Assembly (NCBI GenBank): GCA_029946065.1
Contig: JAQSDU010000020.1
Location: 124,001 to 188,000 of the forward strand
Direction: 5' to 3'
Source: Flavobacterium sp.
GTDB taxonomy: Bacteria; Bacteroidota; Bacteroidia; Flavobacteriales; Flavobacteriaceae
Length of the DNA: 64,000 nt
A model generated the notes under the pieces. That model saw nothing but the letters and a program-made list of their open reading frames with translations, did no database searches and was not told the origin of the DNA. A program made the position numbers and the translations under genes. Positions 48,135 through 57,540 of the stretch are shown here, one piece after another (position 1 is the first letter of the stretch; each line of letters starts with the position of its first letter).

Positions 48135-48359
48135 ATGAAAAAAATTTTAATGTTAATCGCAGTAGTTTTAGGAACAACAGTAATGGTAAATGCTCAGGCA
48201 ACACCAGCAAAAGTGCAAGCTAAAGAAGTGAAATCTGAAAAACACAAAGCAGAGAAAAAAGCAAAAGCCGCAAAAGCAGAAGCTAAAACTATGGTAAAAG
48301 CAACTCCTGTAAAAGCAGAAACTACTGCTAAAACTGTAAAAGCTGCAGTAAAAAAATAA
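48135..48359 (+). CDS. Small secreted Lys/Ala-rich protein
   Basis: Signal peptide MKKILMLIAVVLGTTVMVNAQ; rest is mainly K, A, E, T, V. Confidence 0.75.
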   Translation: MKKILMLIAVVLGTTVMVNAQATPAKVQAKEVKSEKHKAEKKAKAAKAEAKTMVKATPVKAETTAKTVKAAVKK

Positions 48360-48431
48360 TCCCCGTTATTTCTGATTTCGTTTCATAGATTAGGTTTTAA
48401 AATAGTGATTGAAATAAGAGGTTTATTGTTG

Positions 48432-48461
48432 AAAAGCCGTCAGTTCTCTGGCGGCTTTTTG
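48432..48461 (+). terminator. Intrinsic terminator
   Basis: aaaagccgtcagttctctggcggcttttt. Confidence 0.85.
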
Positions 48462-48621
48462 TTTTATTAAAGTCCAAATTCCAAACCCCAATTGTCGTTG
48501 TTTTTAAAAATTGGAATTTGGGATTTGAGATTTGGAATTTCCTACATTATTATTGTTAAATATTTGGTAACGAATAATTTTTGCGTCCTCATAATTTGTT
48601 ACTTTGTTCAAAATTTTTCCT

Positions 48622-49854
48622 ATGCTACGTTGGATAATTGCTATTGTTATTTTATTAGCGATAGAGTTTTATGCCTTTCAGGCGTTCAGATCCGTCACAA
48701 AAATCAAATGGATTTTAATCGGATACCTTGTTTTAAGTACACTCATTCTTGCCTTTATTATCTATTCTTTTACGCAATTTGACCGTTCGGTGGGGCAAAA
48801 CAGCAAAACGTTGTTTACGCTCGGACTGCTGCTCGTGGTGTATATTCCGAAAATCGTGCTCACTTTTGTGATGTTCGGTGAAGATATTTTTAGGTTGATG
48901 GCCGGAATGGTGAATTATTTTGTCAACAATGATCCAAATGTCAGCAATATTCCGTCAAGGCGAAAGTTTGTCGGGCAGATTGCGTTGGGGCTGGCGGCAA
49001 TACCGTTCTCATCAATTTTGTATGGAATTTTTGAGGGAAAATACAACTTCAAAGTACACAAACAAACCATATATTTTCCTGATTTGCCCGATGCTTTCGA
49101 CGGATTTAAGATCACGCAGATTTCCGACGTACACAGTGGAAGCTTCGATAATAAGGAAAAAATAGAATATGCCATCGACTTGATTAATGCTCAAGAAGCC
49201 GATATGATTTTGTTTACCGGCGATATCGTCAATACGTTTGCAACAGAAATGCATCCGTGGATTGAAACTTTCAACCGTATTAAAAAGTATGAATATGGTA
49301 AGTATTCCGTACTCGGCAACCACGATTATGGTGAATATGTTACTTGGTCATCGGCAGCAGCCAAAGACGCCAACTTTGAAGCTATTAAAAAATTATATGG
49401 ACAAATTGGCTTTGATTTAATTTTAAACAACCATACTTTCCTTCAAAAAGGAAATGATAAAATTGCACTTGTTGGGGTTGAGAATTGGGGCAAAGGCTTT
49501 AAACAAGCCGGCGATTTGACAAAAGCTTCCGAAGGATTGACGAAAGCTGATTTTAAGATACTAATGTCGCACGACCCATCACACTGGGAAATGGAAATCA
49601 AAAACCACCCAAAACATTTCCAATTAACGCTTGCTGGACATACGCACGGCTTACAGTTTGGCATTGAAATTCCCGGTTGGATCAAATGGAGTCCGGTGCA
49701 ATATGTTTATAAGCAATGGGCCGGTTTATACGAAAACGTTGGAAGATACGTTTATGTAAACCGCGGATTGGGTTTTCATGCCTATCCTGGACGCGTTGGA
49801 ATATGGCCTGAAATTACTGTGCTAGAACTAAAAAAAGGTAATAAAGTAGCATAA
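48622..49854 (+). CDS. Metallophosphoesterase (membrane-anchored)
   Basis: ITQISDVHSGS...ILFTGDIVN...LGNHDYG...LAGHTHG. Confidence 0.95.
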   Translation: MLRWIIAIVILLAIEFYAFQAFRSVTKIKWILIGYLVLSTLILAFIIYSFTQFDRSVGQNSKTLFTLGLLLVVYIPKIVLTFVMFGEDIFRLMAGMVNYFVNNDPNVSNIPSRRKFVGQIALGLAAIPFSSILYGIFEGKYNFKVHKQTIYFPDLPDAFDGFKITQISDVHSGSFDNKEKIEYAIDLINAQEADMILFTGDIVNTFATEMHPWIETFNRIKKYEYGKYSVLGNHDYGEYVTWSSAAAKDANFEAIKKLYGQIGFDLILNNHTFLQKGNDKIALVGVENWGKGFKQAGDLTKASEGLTKADFKILMSHDPSHWEMEIKNHPKHFQLTLAGHTHGLQFGIEIPGWIKWSPVQYVYKQWAGLYENVGRYVYVNRGLGFHAYPGRVGIWPEITVLELKKGNKVA

Positions 49855-49905
49855 TTCGTTAAAAACATTACATTTGTATATTAGTTTACTATTAAATTTT
49901 CTTTT

Positions 49906-50202
49906 ATGTCAAAATTTGGAGAACTTATAAACGCCCAGGTTCCAGTATTAATTGATTTTTATACAGAATGGAACGAGCAATCAGTATCAATGCATCCGGT
50001 AATTCGCGATGTTGCTGCGGCTTTGGGAGATAAGGCCAAAGTAATCAAAATCGATGTTGATAAAAACCAAGAGCTTGCGGATGCTTTGCGTATCAAAGGC
50101 CTGCCAACACTTATGATTTATAAAAGCGGACAGATGATCTGGAGACAATCCGGAGAGTTGGACGCCAATACAATCATAGGCTTGGTACAAGAGCAGATCT
50201 AA
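49906..50202 (+). CDS. Thioredoxin-family protein lacking the CxxC motif
   Basis: VLIDFYTEWNEQSVSMHPVIRDVAAAL...KIDVDKNQELADALRIKGLPTLMIYKSG. Confidence 0.92.
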   Translation: MSKFGELINAQVPVLIDFYTEWNEQSVSMHPVIRDVAAALGDKAKVIKIDVDKNQELADALRIKGLPTLMIYKSGQMIWRQSGELDANTIIGLVQEQI

Positions 50203-50837
50203 CGGATCACGTCAAAACTAAATCCCTTTTCTTTTAAGATTCTTATTGTTTCCGGCAGGGCAAATTCCACATTGGAAAAAGCTTTTATGCTGTCGTGAAA
50301 AATAATGATGCTTCCCGAAGTTGTTTTTTTGGTGGCATTTTCAAGGCATTTTTGCGGACTGACATTTTTGTCGTAATCTGCCGTAAGCACATCCCACATA
50401 ATTATTTTGTAACCTGATTCCAATATTTGTAACGATTGGGATCTTTTGATTTTGCCATAAGGCGGACGAAAGAGTTTGCGGTTTTCAGGAAGCTGTTGGT
50501 AGATTTCAGTTTCACACAACCGAAAATTTTTAATATATTCTGAAGTTTCCGTTTTCCAGCCTTTAAGGTGATTGAAAGTATGGTTGCCAATCGTATGACC
50601 TTCGGCAATCACTTGTTTGAAAATTTCAGGATATTTCCGGATGTTATCGCCGATACAGAAGAATGTTGCTTTAATTTGATGCTTTCTCAAGACATCTAAA
50701 ACCCACGGAGTAATGGTGGGTGTCGGACCGTCGTCAAAAGTAAGAAAGACGGTTTTATTCGCATTCGGAATGTCCCAAATTAGCTTTGGGAACAGTTTTT
50801 TGATGATGCGATTGGTCTTGACCCAGTAAAAGTTCAT
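50199..50837 (-). CDS. Polysaccharide deacetylase family protein
   Basis: KTVFLTFDDGPTPTITPWVLDVLRKHQIKATFFCIGDN...GHTIGNHTFNH. Confidence 0.95.
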   Translation of the reverse strand: MNFYWVKTNRIIKKLFPKLIWDIPNANKTVFLTFDDGPTPTITPWVLDVLRKHQIKATFFCIGDNIRKYPEIFKQVIAEGHTIGNHTFNHLKGWKTETSEYIKNFRLCETEIYQQLPENRKLFRPPYGKIKRSQSLQILESGYKIIMWDVLTADYDKNVSPQKCLENATKKTTSGSIIIFHDSIKAFSNVEFALPETIRILKEKGFSFDVIR

Positions 50838-50854
50838 CGGGAACGTTATTTTAA

Positions 50855-50913
50855 ATTTTGAATTATAAATTTTAAGTGCGGTTGTGCTACATTTAAAATT
50901 TATAATTCAAAAT
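50855..50913. repeat. Perfect 21-bp inverted repeat (50855-50875 / 50893-50913)
   Basis: attttgaattataaattttaa ... ttaaaatttataattcaaaat. Confidence 0.93.
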
Positions 50914-50926
50914 GGATAGTAATCAG

Positions 50927-53900
50927 CTACTCGTTGTCACGTTTATATTTGTCAAACAATTTATTAAAACTGTTAAAAGTACTTCTGTTTTTTTGATAGA
51001 ATTCAAGATCTCCACTGTCTTTGGCGACCAATAATAGCGCTCTATAACGTTCAATATCGGTAATGATATCCAAATACATTTCATTCTGCCACGAAGTGGT
51101 CTGTCCGTGATAAAACGTTATATTTTCTTGGTATTTTTTAATCAATTTTGATAAAATGTTACGCGCTTTTTGTTTTTCATTGACGGAATAATAGCCGGTT
51201 GCAAAAGGCTCGAGCATCGTATAATATCCAAAATATTCTAGCGGCATTTTCTTCATTCCCAAGTCAAGAATGTTTTTGGCTTTGTCTAATTTGCCTTCTT
51301 TGATAAGTTGTTCTGTGAGTCTCGAAAGATTGGTGCGATAAGAAATACTGTTTTTTCTGGTTTCCGGATCGTGGTAAATTTTCGGGCTTTCGCTGTTGCC
51401 CCAATCCCATTTCATAACAATGTCATACATTTTGTCTGAATCGATTTGACCCATATCGAATGAGCTTTTGTCTTTTGGAATCGTGGTTTTGACAGGCACG
51501 AGTTTGTAAACCATTCCGTCTAGTTGCAGGTAATCCTTCATCCAAATATAATCGTCATCGCCAAAACTTCCACCGGTAAAATAAATTGGTCGTTTCCAGT
51601 TGTTATTGGCTAAAATATCGAGCATCATTAGTCGGTTTTTGTATAACGCCTGACCTTTTATGTCAACATCTATGTAAGGAACGATGGAATCATTATATTT
51701 CGCATTGACAACTTTATTAGCTATAATGGCGTTCTTGTCAACTGGAATTCTGATTTTATTGGTTGGATAGAAATGGATTTTTTGACCGTTTTTCATTTCA
51801 ATAGTAGCTCTCGGATCGTCAATCAATTTGATGAAGTCACTAATGTTCCAACGGTTTTCTGTTTTTGCAGTATGAACCGAATAATCGAGTTTATCACCAA
51901 CATATTGGTCGTGTGTGAACGATATTGGCATGCCTTCGGATTCGTGTGCTTTGGCCTTCATCTGGTCGATATACCAATCGGTCATTAGCAGGCTTGTATT
52001 GACGATTCTTACATCTGTACGATAATTTTCAATTTCTTGTGCATACCAAAGCGGGAATGTGTCGTTGTCGCCAATGGTAAATAATATCGCATTAGGTTCG
52101 CACGAACTCAGATAGGCTTTTGCCATCGCGATTGCCGTATATTTTCCGGAACGGTCATGGTCGTCCCAGTTTTGAGAAGCCATTAATACGGGTGCTGCTA
52201 AAAGTGTAAAAGCAATTACGATTGGCCCGGCAATTTTTGGTGTCAACCATTGTTTGACGGTATCATAAATCGCATATACACCAAATCCGATCCAAATCGC
52301 AAACACATAAAACGAGCCGACGAGTGCATAGTCGCGTTCTCGTGGTTCGAAGGGTCTTTCGTTGAGGTATATTTTTAGCGCCAATCCGGTAAACAAAAAC
52401 AGCACTAAAAGGATATAAAAACTTTTAAGGTCTTTGTTAGCGTGGTAAATAAGTCCGATAATGCCCAAAATAAATGGAAGAAAGAAGTAAACATTATGTG
52501 CTTTGTTTTCTTTCATATCCGTCGGAAGATTGTCTTGCGAACCAACGTGGGCTTTGTCGGCAATACTGATGCCGCTGATCCAATTGCCGTCGAGGTCGTC
52601 ATATTTTCCTTGATTGTCGTTTTGTCTTCCTACGAAATTCCACATCAAATACCTCCAATACATATATCCGAATTGGTATTCTACCATAAAACTGAGGTTG
52701 TCAGCCGTGGTTGGTTTTTCTACAATTAAATAATCACTATAATTTTTAAGGAATTTATCATAATCGCCAGTGTCATATTCGCCTCTTGCAAAACCAGATT
52801 TGAATTCGATGACCGTTTTTTCGATTTCACCCTGAAGCTTTGCAATATAACCGTTGGCCTCTTCTTCTGTCATGTTGTCCGGATCGAGACCATATTGTCT
52901 CAAATCATCGCTATAATCGTGATTTGGGTCTAGGCGGAATTCCAGCGGATGCGTAAAAGTCATATAATTCGCCGAATGTTCTGTGCTCCACATTCTTGGC
53001 AAAATCGCTTTCTGCTTGTCGTCGCTGTTCTGCTCGGCATTTTTGAAATTATTGGTAATGATATATTTCCCGGTTTTGTAATCCCTTTCGTAATTTGGGG
53101 CTTTGTCGGTATAAGGGTTGTCTTTATCTAATCCGGAATAAGAATCAGAATATTGCGGACCATAGAACAACGGATTTACGCCATATTGTTCTCTATTATA
53201 ATACGCCAAAACCTCACGTGCGTCTGACGGTTTGTTTTCATTGATTACAGTGTTCGCATTCGCACGAATCGGTAGCATCATCCACGTTGAAAATCCGATA
53301 AGGATAAAAAGGATGCATAAAATCATGGTATTGATTTGAGCAAACCCTTTTTTTCTGGTGTATTTCAATCCGAAATAAAAGAAAGCAATGAATAGTAAGG
53401 TCACGAAAATCGTTCCGGAATCAAATGGCAATCCAATTGAGTTGACCATAAAAACTTCCGTCTGACCAAAAAGCGCCATTGTAAGCGGCAACAATAATTT
53501 GAAGATAAAAAGCAAAATGCCTACTACAATTATGTTCGCAACAATAAAATTTTTAAGTGTAATTTTTTCGTAATTTTTGAAGTAATATAAGAAACCAATT
53601 GAGGGAATCGTCAACAACGCCATAAAGTGAACTCCGAACGACAAACCAATCAGCAGCGAAATAATAAGTAGCCAGCGGTTGCCTCGCGGATTGTGCATGT
53701 CTTGTTCCCAACGCAAACCAAGCCAGAACAAAAGCGCAATAAATAATGACGCCATCGCATATACTTCTGCTTCAACGGCATTGAACCAAAAACTATCTGA
53801 AAACGTATAAGCCAGCGCGCCAACTGCCGAAGCGCCTATAATAGCGATTGAATTGCTACTGTCGATCTCTGAAAATCGTGCCACCAGTTTCTTCAAAATC

Positions 53901-54202
53901 ATCGTTGATGACCAGAACATAAACAAAATCGTGAACGCACTCGAAAACACCGACATCATATTCACCATCACAGCGACATGTGCTTTATCGATGGCAAACA
54001 TGGCGAAAAAGGCACCAATCATTTGGAATAAAGGTGCGCCCGGTGGGTGTCCTACTTCGAGTTTGGCTGCCGTTGCGATATATTCGCCGCAATCCCAGAA
54101 ACTCATCGTTGGCTCAACGGTTAGTGTATATGTAGCCAAAGCTACTGCAAACACGATCCAGCCTGTAATTGTATTCCACTTTTTGAAGTTAAATGTCACC
54201 AT
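50927..54202 (-). CDS. DUF2723 (protein O-mannosyltransferase-like/GT117) membrane protein
   Basis: TLTVEPTMSFWDCGEYIATAAKLEVGHPPGAPLFQMIGAFFAMF; multiple TM. Confidence 0.95.
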   Translation of the reverse strand: MVTFNFKKWNTITGWIVFAVALATYTLTVEPTMSFWDCGEYIATAAKLEVGHPPGAPLFQMIGAFFAMFAIDKAHVAVMVNMMSVFSSAFTILFMFWSSTMILKKLVARFSEIDSSNSIAIIGASAVGALAYTFSDSFWFNAVEAEVYAMASLFIALLFWLGLRWEQDMHNPRGNRWLLIISLLIGLSFGVHFMALLTIPSIGFLYYFKNYEKITLKNFIVANIIVVGILLFIFKLLLPLTMALFGQTEVFMVNSIGLPFDSGTIFVTLLFIAFFYFGLKYTRKKGFAQINTMILCILFILIGFSTWMMLPIRANANTVINENKPSDAREVLAYYNREQYGVNPLFYGPQYSDSYSGLDKDNPYTDKAPNYERDYKTGKYIITNNFKNAEQNSDDKQKAILPRMWSTEHSANYMTFTHPLEFRLDPNHDYSDDLRQYGLDPDNMTEEEANGYIAKLQGEIEKTVIEFKSGFARGEYDTGDYDKFLKNYSDYLIVEKPTTADNLSFMVEYQFGYMYWRYLMWNFVGRQNDNQGKYDDLDGNWISGISIADKAHVGSQDNLPTDMKENKAHNVYFFLPFILGIIGLIYHANKDLKSFYILLVLFLFTGLALKIYLNERPFEPRERDYALVGSFYVFAIWIGFGVYAIYDTVKQWLTPKIAGPIVIAFTLLAAPVLMASQNWDDHDRSGKYTAIAMAKAYLSSCEPNAILFTIGDNDTFPLWYAQEIENYRTDVRIVNTSLLMTDWYIDQMKAKAHESEGMPISFTHDQYVGDKLDYSVHTAKTENRWNISDFIKLIDDPRATIEMKNGQKIHFYPTNKIRIPVDKNAIIANKVVNAKYNDSIVPYIDVDIKGQALYKNRLMMLDILANNNWKRPIYFTGGSFGDDDYIWMKDYLQLDGMVYKLVPVKTTIPKDKSSFDMGQIDSDKMYDIVMKWDWGNSESPKIYHDPETRKNSISYRTNLSRLTEQLIKEGKLDKAKNILDLGMKKMPLEYFGYYTMLEPFATGYYSVNEKQKARNILSKLIKKYQENITFYHGQTTSWQNEMYLDIITDIERYRALLLVAKDSGDLEFYQKNRSTFNSFNKLFDKYKRDNE

Positions 54203-54415
54203 AATACGTAATGATTGTTGTTTTAAATTTCAGCTACAAAGAAAATGTTTTTTTGCGGATTGGAACGGGCATTAACAAATTTTTCGGCAAATGCCTGTGT
54301 TATTATCCGATTCATTCTCAGTGGGCAAATTAACGGTAAATAAAACGGTCACATTTCATAAAAAAACAAATTTCATTTTTTTTGTATAAAAATTTGTGAG
54401 AGATAAAATTTGTAC

Positions 54416-54423
54416 TAAATTTG
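54416..54423 (+). promoter_or_regulatory. -7 element for tRNA-Gln
   Basis: TAAATTTG matches TAnnTTTG. Confidence 0.6.
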
Positions 54424-54444
54424 CACTCGCTAATAAAGCAACGC

Positions 54445-54515
54445 TGGTCTATGGTGTAATGGTAACACAGCTGTTTTTGGTGCAGCCTTTCTAGGTTCGA
54501 GTCCTAGTAGACCAA
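54445..54515 (+). tRNA. tRNA-Gln (anticodon TTG)
   Basis: Acceptor TGGTCTA/TAGACCA; anticodon arm GCTGT-TTTTGGT-GCAGC; T-loop GGTTCGAGTCC; CCA not encoded. Confidence 0.95.
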
Positions 54516-54517
54516 CG

Positions 54518-54546
54518 AAAAAAGCCTCCTTTTTAGGAGGCTTTTT
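54518..54546 (+). terminator. Terminator downstream of tRNA-Gln
   Basis: aaaaagcctcctttttaggaggcttttt. Confidence 0.92.
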
Positions 54547-54561
54547 AAATTTCAATACTTT

Positions 54562-54603
54562 AAATCCCAAATCCCAAGCGTTATAAGTTGGGATTTGGGA
54601 TTT
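54562..54603. repeat. Perfect 16-bp inverted repeat (54562-54577 / 54588-54603)
   Basis: aaatcccaaatcccaa-gcgttataag-ttgggatttgggattt. Confidence 0.93.
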
Positions 54604-54624
54604 CATTTTTTTTAGTTTTAAAAT

Positions 54625-55449
54625 TTATATTTTAAACGTAACCACCGGTCTTACCGTATGATTCACCAAATCCTCACTGATACTTCCGTTAAAAAAGTGT
54701 GACAATCCGGTTCTGCCGTGTGTGCACATTCCAATCAAATCTGCATCGACTTTGTTGGCATAATTCAGAATGCCTTTTTCAACATTGGTGTCGTTATAAA
54801 TATGTAACGAATATTTATCAATTGAAAAATCCTTAATAAAATCGGTCATTATTTTTTCTGCAACGCTGTTAGATTTGAAACTATTTGGCGTATTGATCAT
54901 AACCAGATTCAGATTAGCGCCGAAAACATTGGCAAAATTCACCAATTTTTCAAATGGTTTTCTAATTTCTTTGGAAAAATCCGAAGCGAATACAAAATTA
55001 TCAGCTTTGAAGTTGGCGATTTCGTTTTTAATCACCAATACTGGAATTTCCGAGGTACGAACCGTTTTTTCAGTGGTTGTGCCCATATATAATTCCTGAT
55101 AACCAGAAGAACCGTGTGATCCCATAACAATCAAGTCAACATTGTGTTCTTTGCTGTAAGTTGCGATGCCTTCAAAAGCCTTTTCAATCCTCGCTTCTGT
55201 AACAACATGGATACCGTTCAGTTCGCCGTTAGATCTTAAAGCTTCCAGTTTGTCTTGTGTTTTACTAAGGAACAACATTACTTCAGGAATATTTACGCCG
55301 CTACTAACAGCATCGTTCATGTGCGTAGGAAGATCAAGTAGGTTGAGTATGAATAATTCACAATTGTACTGCTTAGCGATCTGTGCGGCAGTATTTAAGG
55401 CATAATTGGCGTGGTCGGAAAAATCGGTTGGCACTAAGATTCTCTTCAT
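54625..55449 (-). CDS. Universal stress protein (two UspA-like domains)
   Basis: MKRILVPTDFSDHANYALNTAAQIA...VMGSHGSSGYQELYMGTTTEKTVR...GMCTHGRTGLSHFFNGSISEDLV. Confidence 0.95.
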   Translation of the reverse strand: MKRILVPTDFSDHANYALNTAAQIAKQYNCELFILNLLDLPTHMNDAVSSGVNIPEVMLFLSKTQDKLEALRSNGELNGIHVVTEARIEKAFEGIATYSKEHNVDLIVMGSHGSSGYQELYMGTTTEKTVRTSEIPVLVIKNEIANFKADNFVFASDFSKEIRKPFEKLVNFANVFGANLNLVMINTPNSFKSNSVAEKIMTDFIKDFSIDKYSLHIYNDTNVEKGILNYANKVDADLIGMCTHGRTGLSHFFNGSISEDLVNHTVRPVVTFKI

Positions 55450-55698
55450 AATGGGTAAGTGTAAGGAGTTGGTATTTGTATGCGTTAGTTTTTACATATT
55501 AAAGGTAAGGAATTTTTTTACAATTGACAATTAATTAACTTGAAGTTGGTTTTTTGTAAATAAAATGTGACAAACAAAAATTTGAAATTTAACTCAGTTG
55601 GGATTTCAAAAAATGCGCTTCAAAGCTTTTTGCCCGCAAAACAAAGGACAGCAGATTTTTAGATTGCAGAATGATTTTTGATTTATTAAAAAAAACAC

Positions 55699-55706
55699 TA
55701 TATTTG
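55699..55706 (+). promoter_or_regulatory. -7 element for rimP-nusA-infB
   Basis: TATATTTG matches TAnnTTTG. Confidence 0.65.
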
Positions 55707-55735
55707 CACCGTTATTTATTAAAAAACTGAATAAT

Positions 55736-55763
55736 GAGGGAAGCAATGCTTCCCTCTTTTTAT
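55736..55763 (+). terminator. Terminator/attenuator-like hairpin in the rimP-nusA-infB leader
   Basis: GAGGGAAGC-AAT-GCTTCCCTC-TTTTTAT: perfect 9-bp stem, 3-nt loop, U-tract. Confidence 0.8.
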
Positions 55764-55769
55764 AAAAAT

Positions 55770-56234
55770 ATGACATTTAAAGAGAAAGTAGTAAATTTAC
55801 TCGAAGAAGGCCTTGCAGACAAGCCGTCGATTTTCTTAATTGATCTCACAATTACGGATGCTTTCAAGATAATCGTGACTTTAGATGGTGATAACGGAGT
55901 GCAATTGCAGGATTGCATTGATGTAAGCCGCGCTATCGAACACAATATCGACCGCGAGGAGCAGGATTTTTCGTTAGAAGTTGCCTCTGTCGGAGTGGGT
56001 TCACCATTGAAGCTAATCCGCCAGTATAAAAAAAATATCGGTAGAATGCTAATCGTAAAATTAGCCACCGATACCATAGAAGCTGAACTTGCCGATGCCA
56101 ATGATGATTGCATTACGCTCGCTTGGGAAGCTAGAGAACCAAAAAAAGTGGGTAAAGGAAAAGAAACTGTTCAAAAAAGACAGGAAATTCCATATTCAGA
56201 AATAAAAGAAGCAATTGTTACAGTAACATTTTAA
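55770..56234 (+). CDS. rimP: Ribosome maturation factor RimP
   Basis: [61 protein letters not shown]...[15 protein letters not shown]. Confidence 0.92.
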   Translation: MTFKEKVVNLLEEGLADKPSIFLIDLTITDAFKIIVTLDGDNGVQLQDCIDVSRAIEHNIDREEQDFSLEVASVGVGSPLKLIRQYKKNIGRMLIVKLATDTIEAELADANDDCITLAWEAREPKKVGKGKETVQKRQEIPYSEIKEAIVTVTF

Positions 56235-56248
56235 TTTAAAGAGTTGGC

Positions 56249-57493
56249 ATGGAAAATTTAGCATTAATCGATTCATTTTCAGAGTTTAAAGACGACAAAC
56301 TTATTGATCGTGTAACGCTTATGGCGATTTTGGAAGATGTGTTCAGAAATGCATTGAAGAAGAAATTCGGTTCAGATGATAATTTTGATATCATTATCAA
56401 TCCTGATAAAGGAGATATGGAAATCTGGAGAAGACGCGTTATCGTTGCTGATGATGATCTTGATTTAGAGAATGAAGAAATTACGCTGACAGAAGCAAGA
56501 AAAATCGAGCCAGATTTTGAAATCGGCGAAGAAGTTTCTGAAGAAGTAAAACTAATCGATTTGGGGAGAAGAGCCATTTTGGCACTTCGTCAGAACCTTA
56601 TTTCAAAAATACACGAACACGATAATACCAATCTTTACAAACAATTTAAAGATTTAATTGGCGAAATTTATACTGCCGAAGTACACCACGTTCGTCCAAG
56701 AGTTGTAATTTTGGTTGATGACGAAGGCAACGAAATCGTGCTTCCTAAAGAAAAACAGATTCCGTCTGACTTTTTCCGTAAAGGAGATAACGTTCGCGGT
56801 ATCATTGAAAGTGTTGAATTGAAAGGCAATAAGCCACAAATCATCATGTCTCGTACATCGGAGAAATTCCTTGAGAAATTGTTCGAACAGGAAATTCCTG
56901 AAGTTTTTGACGGTTTAATTATGGTGAAAAACGTAGTAAGAATTCCAGGCGAAAAAGCAAAAGTAGCTGTAGATTCTTATGACGATAGAATTGATCCTGT
57001 TGGTGCTTGTGTCGGCATGAAGGGTTCACGTATTCATGGCATCGTTCGTGAATTGGGCAACGAAAATATCGATGTAATCAATTATACCACTAACACGCAA
57101 TTGTATATCACAAGAGCACTAAGTCCTGCAAAAGTTTCTTCTATCAAAATCAACGAAGAAACCAAAAGAGCGGAAGTGTTTTTGAAATTAGAAGAAGTAT
57201 CAAAAGCTATCGGAAGAGGTGGGCATAATATTAAATTAGCGGGTCAATTAACCGGCTATGAGCTAGATGTTATTCGCGAAGGTAATGTTGCTGAAGAAGA
57301 AGATGATGTTGAATTGACAGAGTTTTCAGACGAAATCGATGCTTGGGTTATCGAAGAATTCGCAAAAATCGGTTTGGATACAGCAAGAAGCATTCTTAAA
57401 CAAGATGTGAATGATTTGGTCAGAAGAACAGACCTTGAAGAGGAAACCATCCAGGAAGTGATGCGCATCCTTAATGAGGAATTCAACAGCTAA
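56249..57493 (+). CDS. nusA: Transcription termination/antitermination factor NusA
   Basis: LIDSFSEFKDDKLIDRVTLMAILEDVFRNALKKKFG...DPVGACVGMKGSRIHGIVRELGNENIDVI. Confidence 0.98.
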   Translation: MENLALIDSFSEFKDDKLIDRVTLMAILEDVFRNALKKKFGSDDNFDIIINPDKGDMEIWRRRVIVADDDLDLENEEITLTEARKIEPDFEIGEEVSEEVKLIDLGRRAILALRQNLISKIHEHDNTNLYKQFKDLIGEIYTAEVHHVRPRVVILVDDEGNEIVLPKEKQIPSDFFRKGDNVRGIIESVELKGNKPQIIMSRTSEKFLEKLFEQEIPEVFDGLIMVKNVVRIPGEKAKVAVDSYDDRIDPVGACVGMKGSRIHGIVRELGNENIDVINYTTNTQLYITRALSPAKVSSIKINEETKRAEVFLKLEEVSKAIGRGGHNIKLAGQLTGYELDVIREGNVAEEEDDVELTEFSDEIDAWVIEEFAKIGLDTARSILKQDVNDLVRRTDLEEETIQEVMRILNEEFNS

Positions 57494-57540
57494 ACCGTTC
57501 TACAACAACACAATAAAAAAGGTAATAATAAAAAGGTTTT

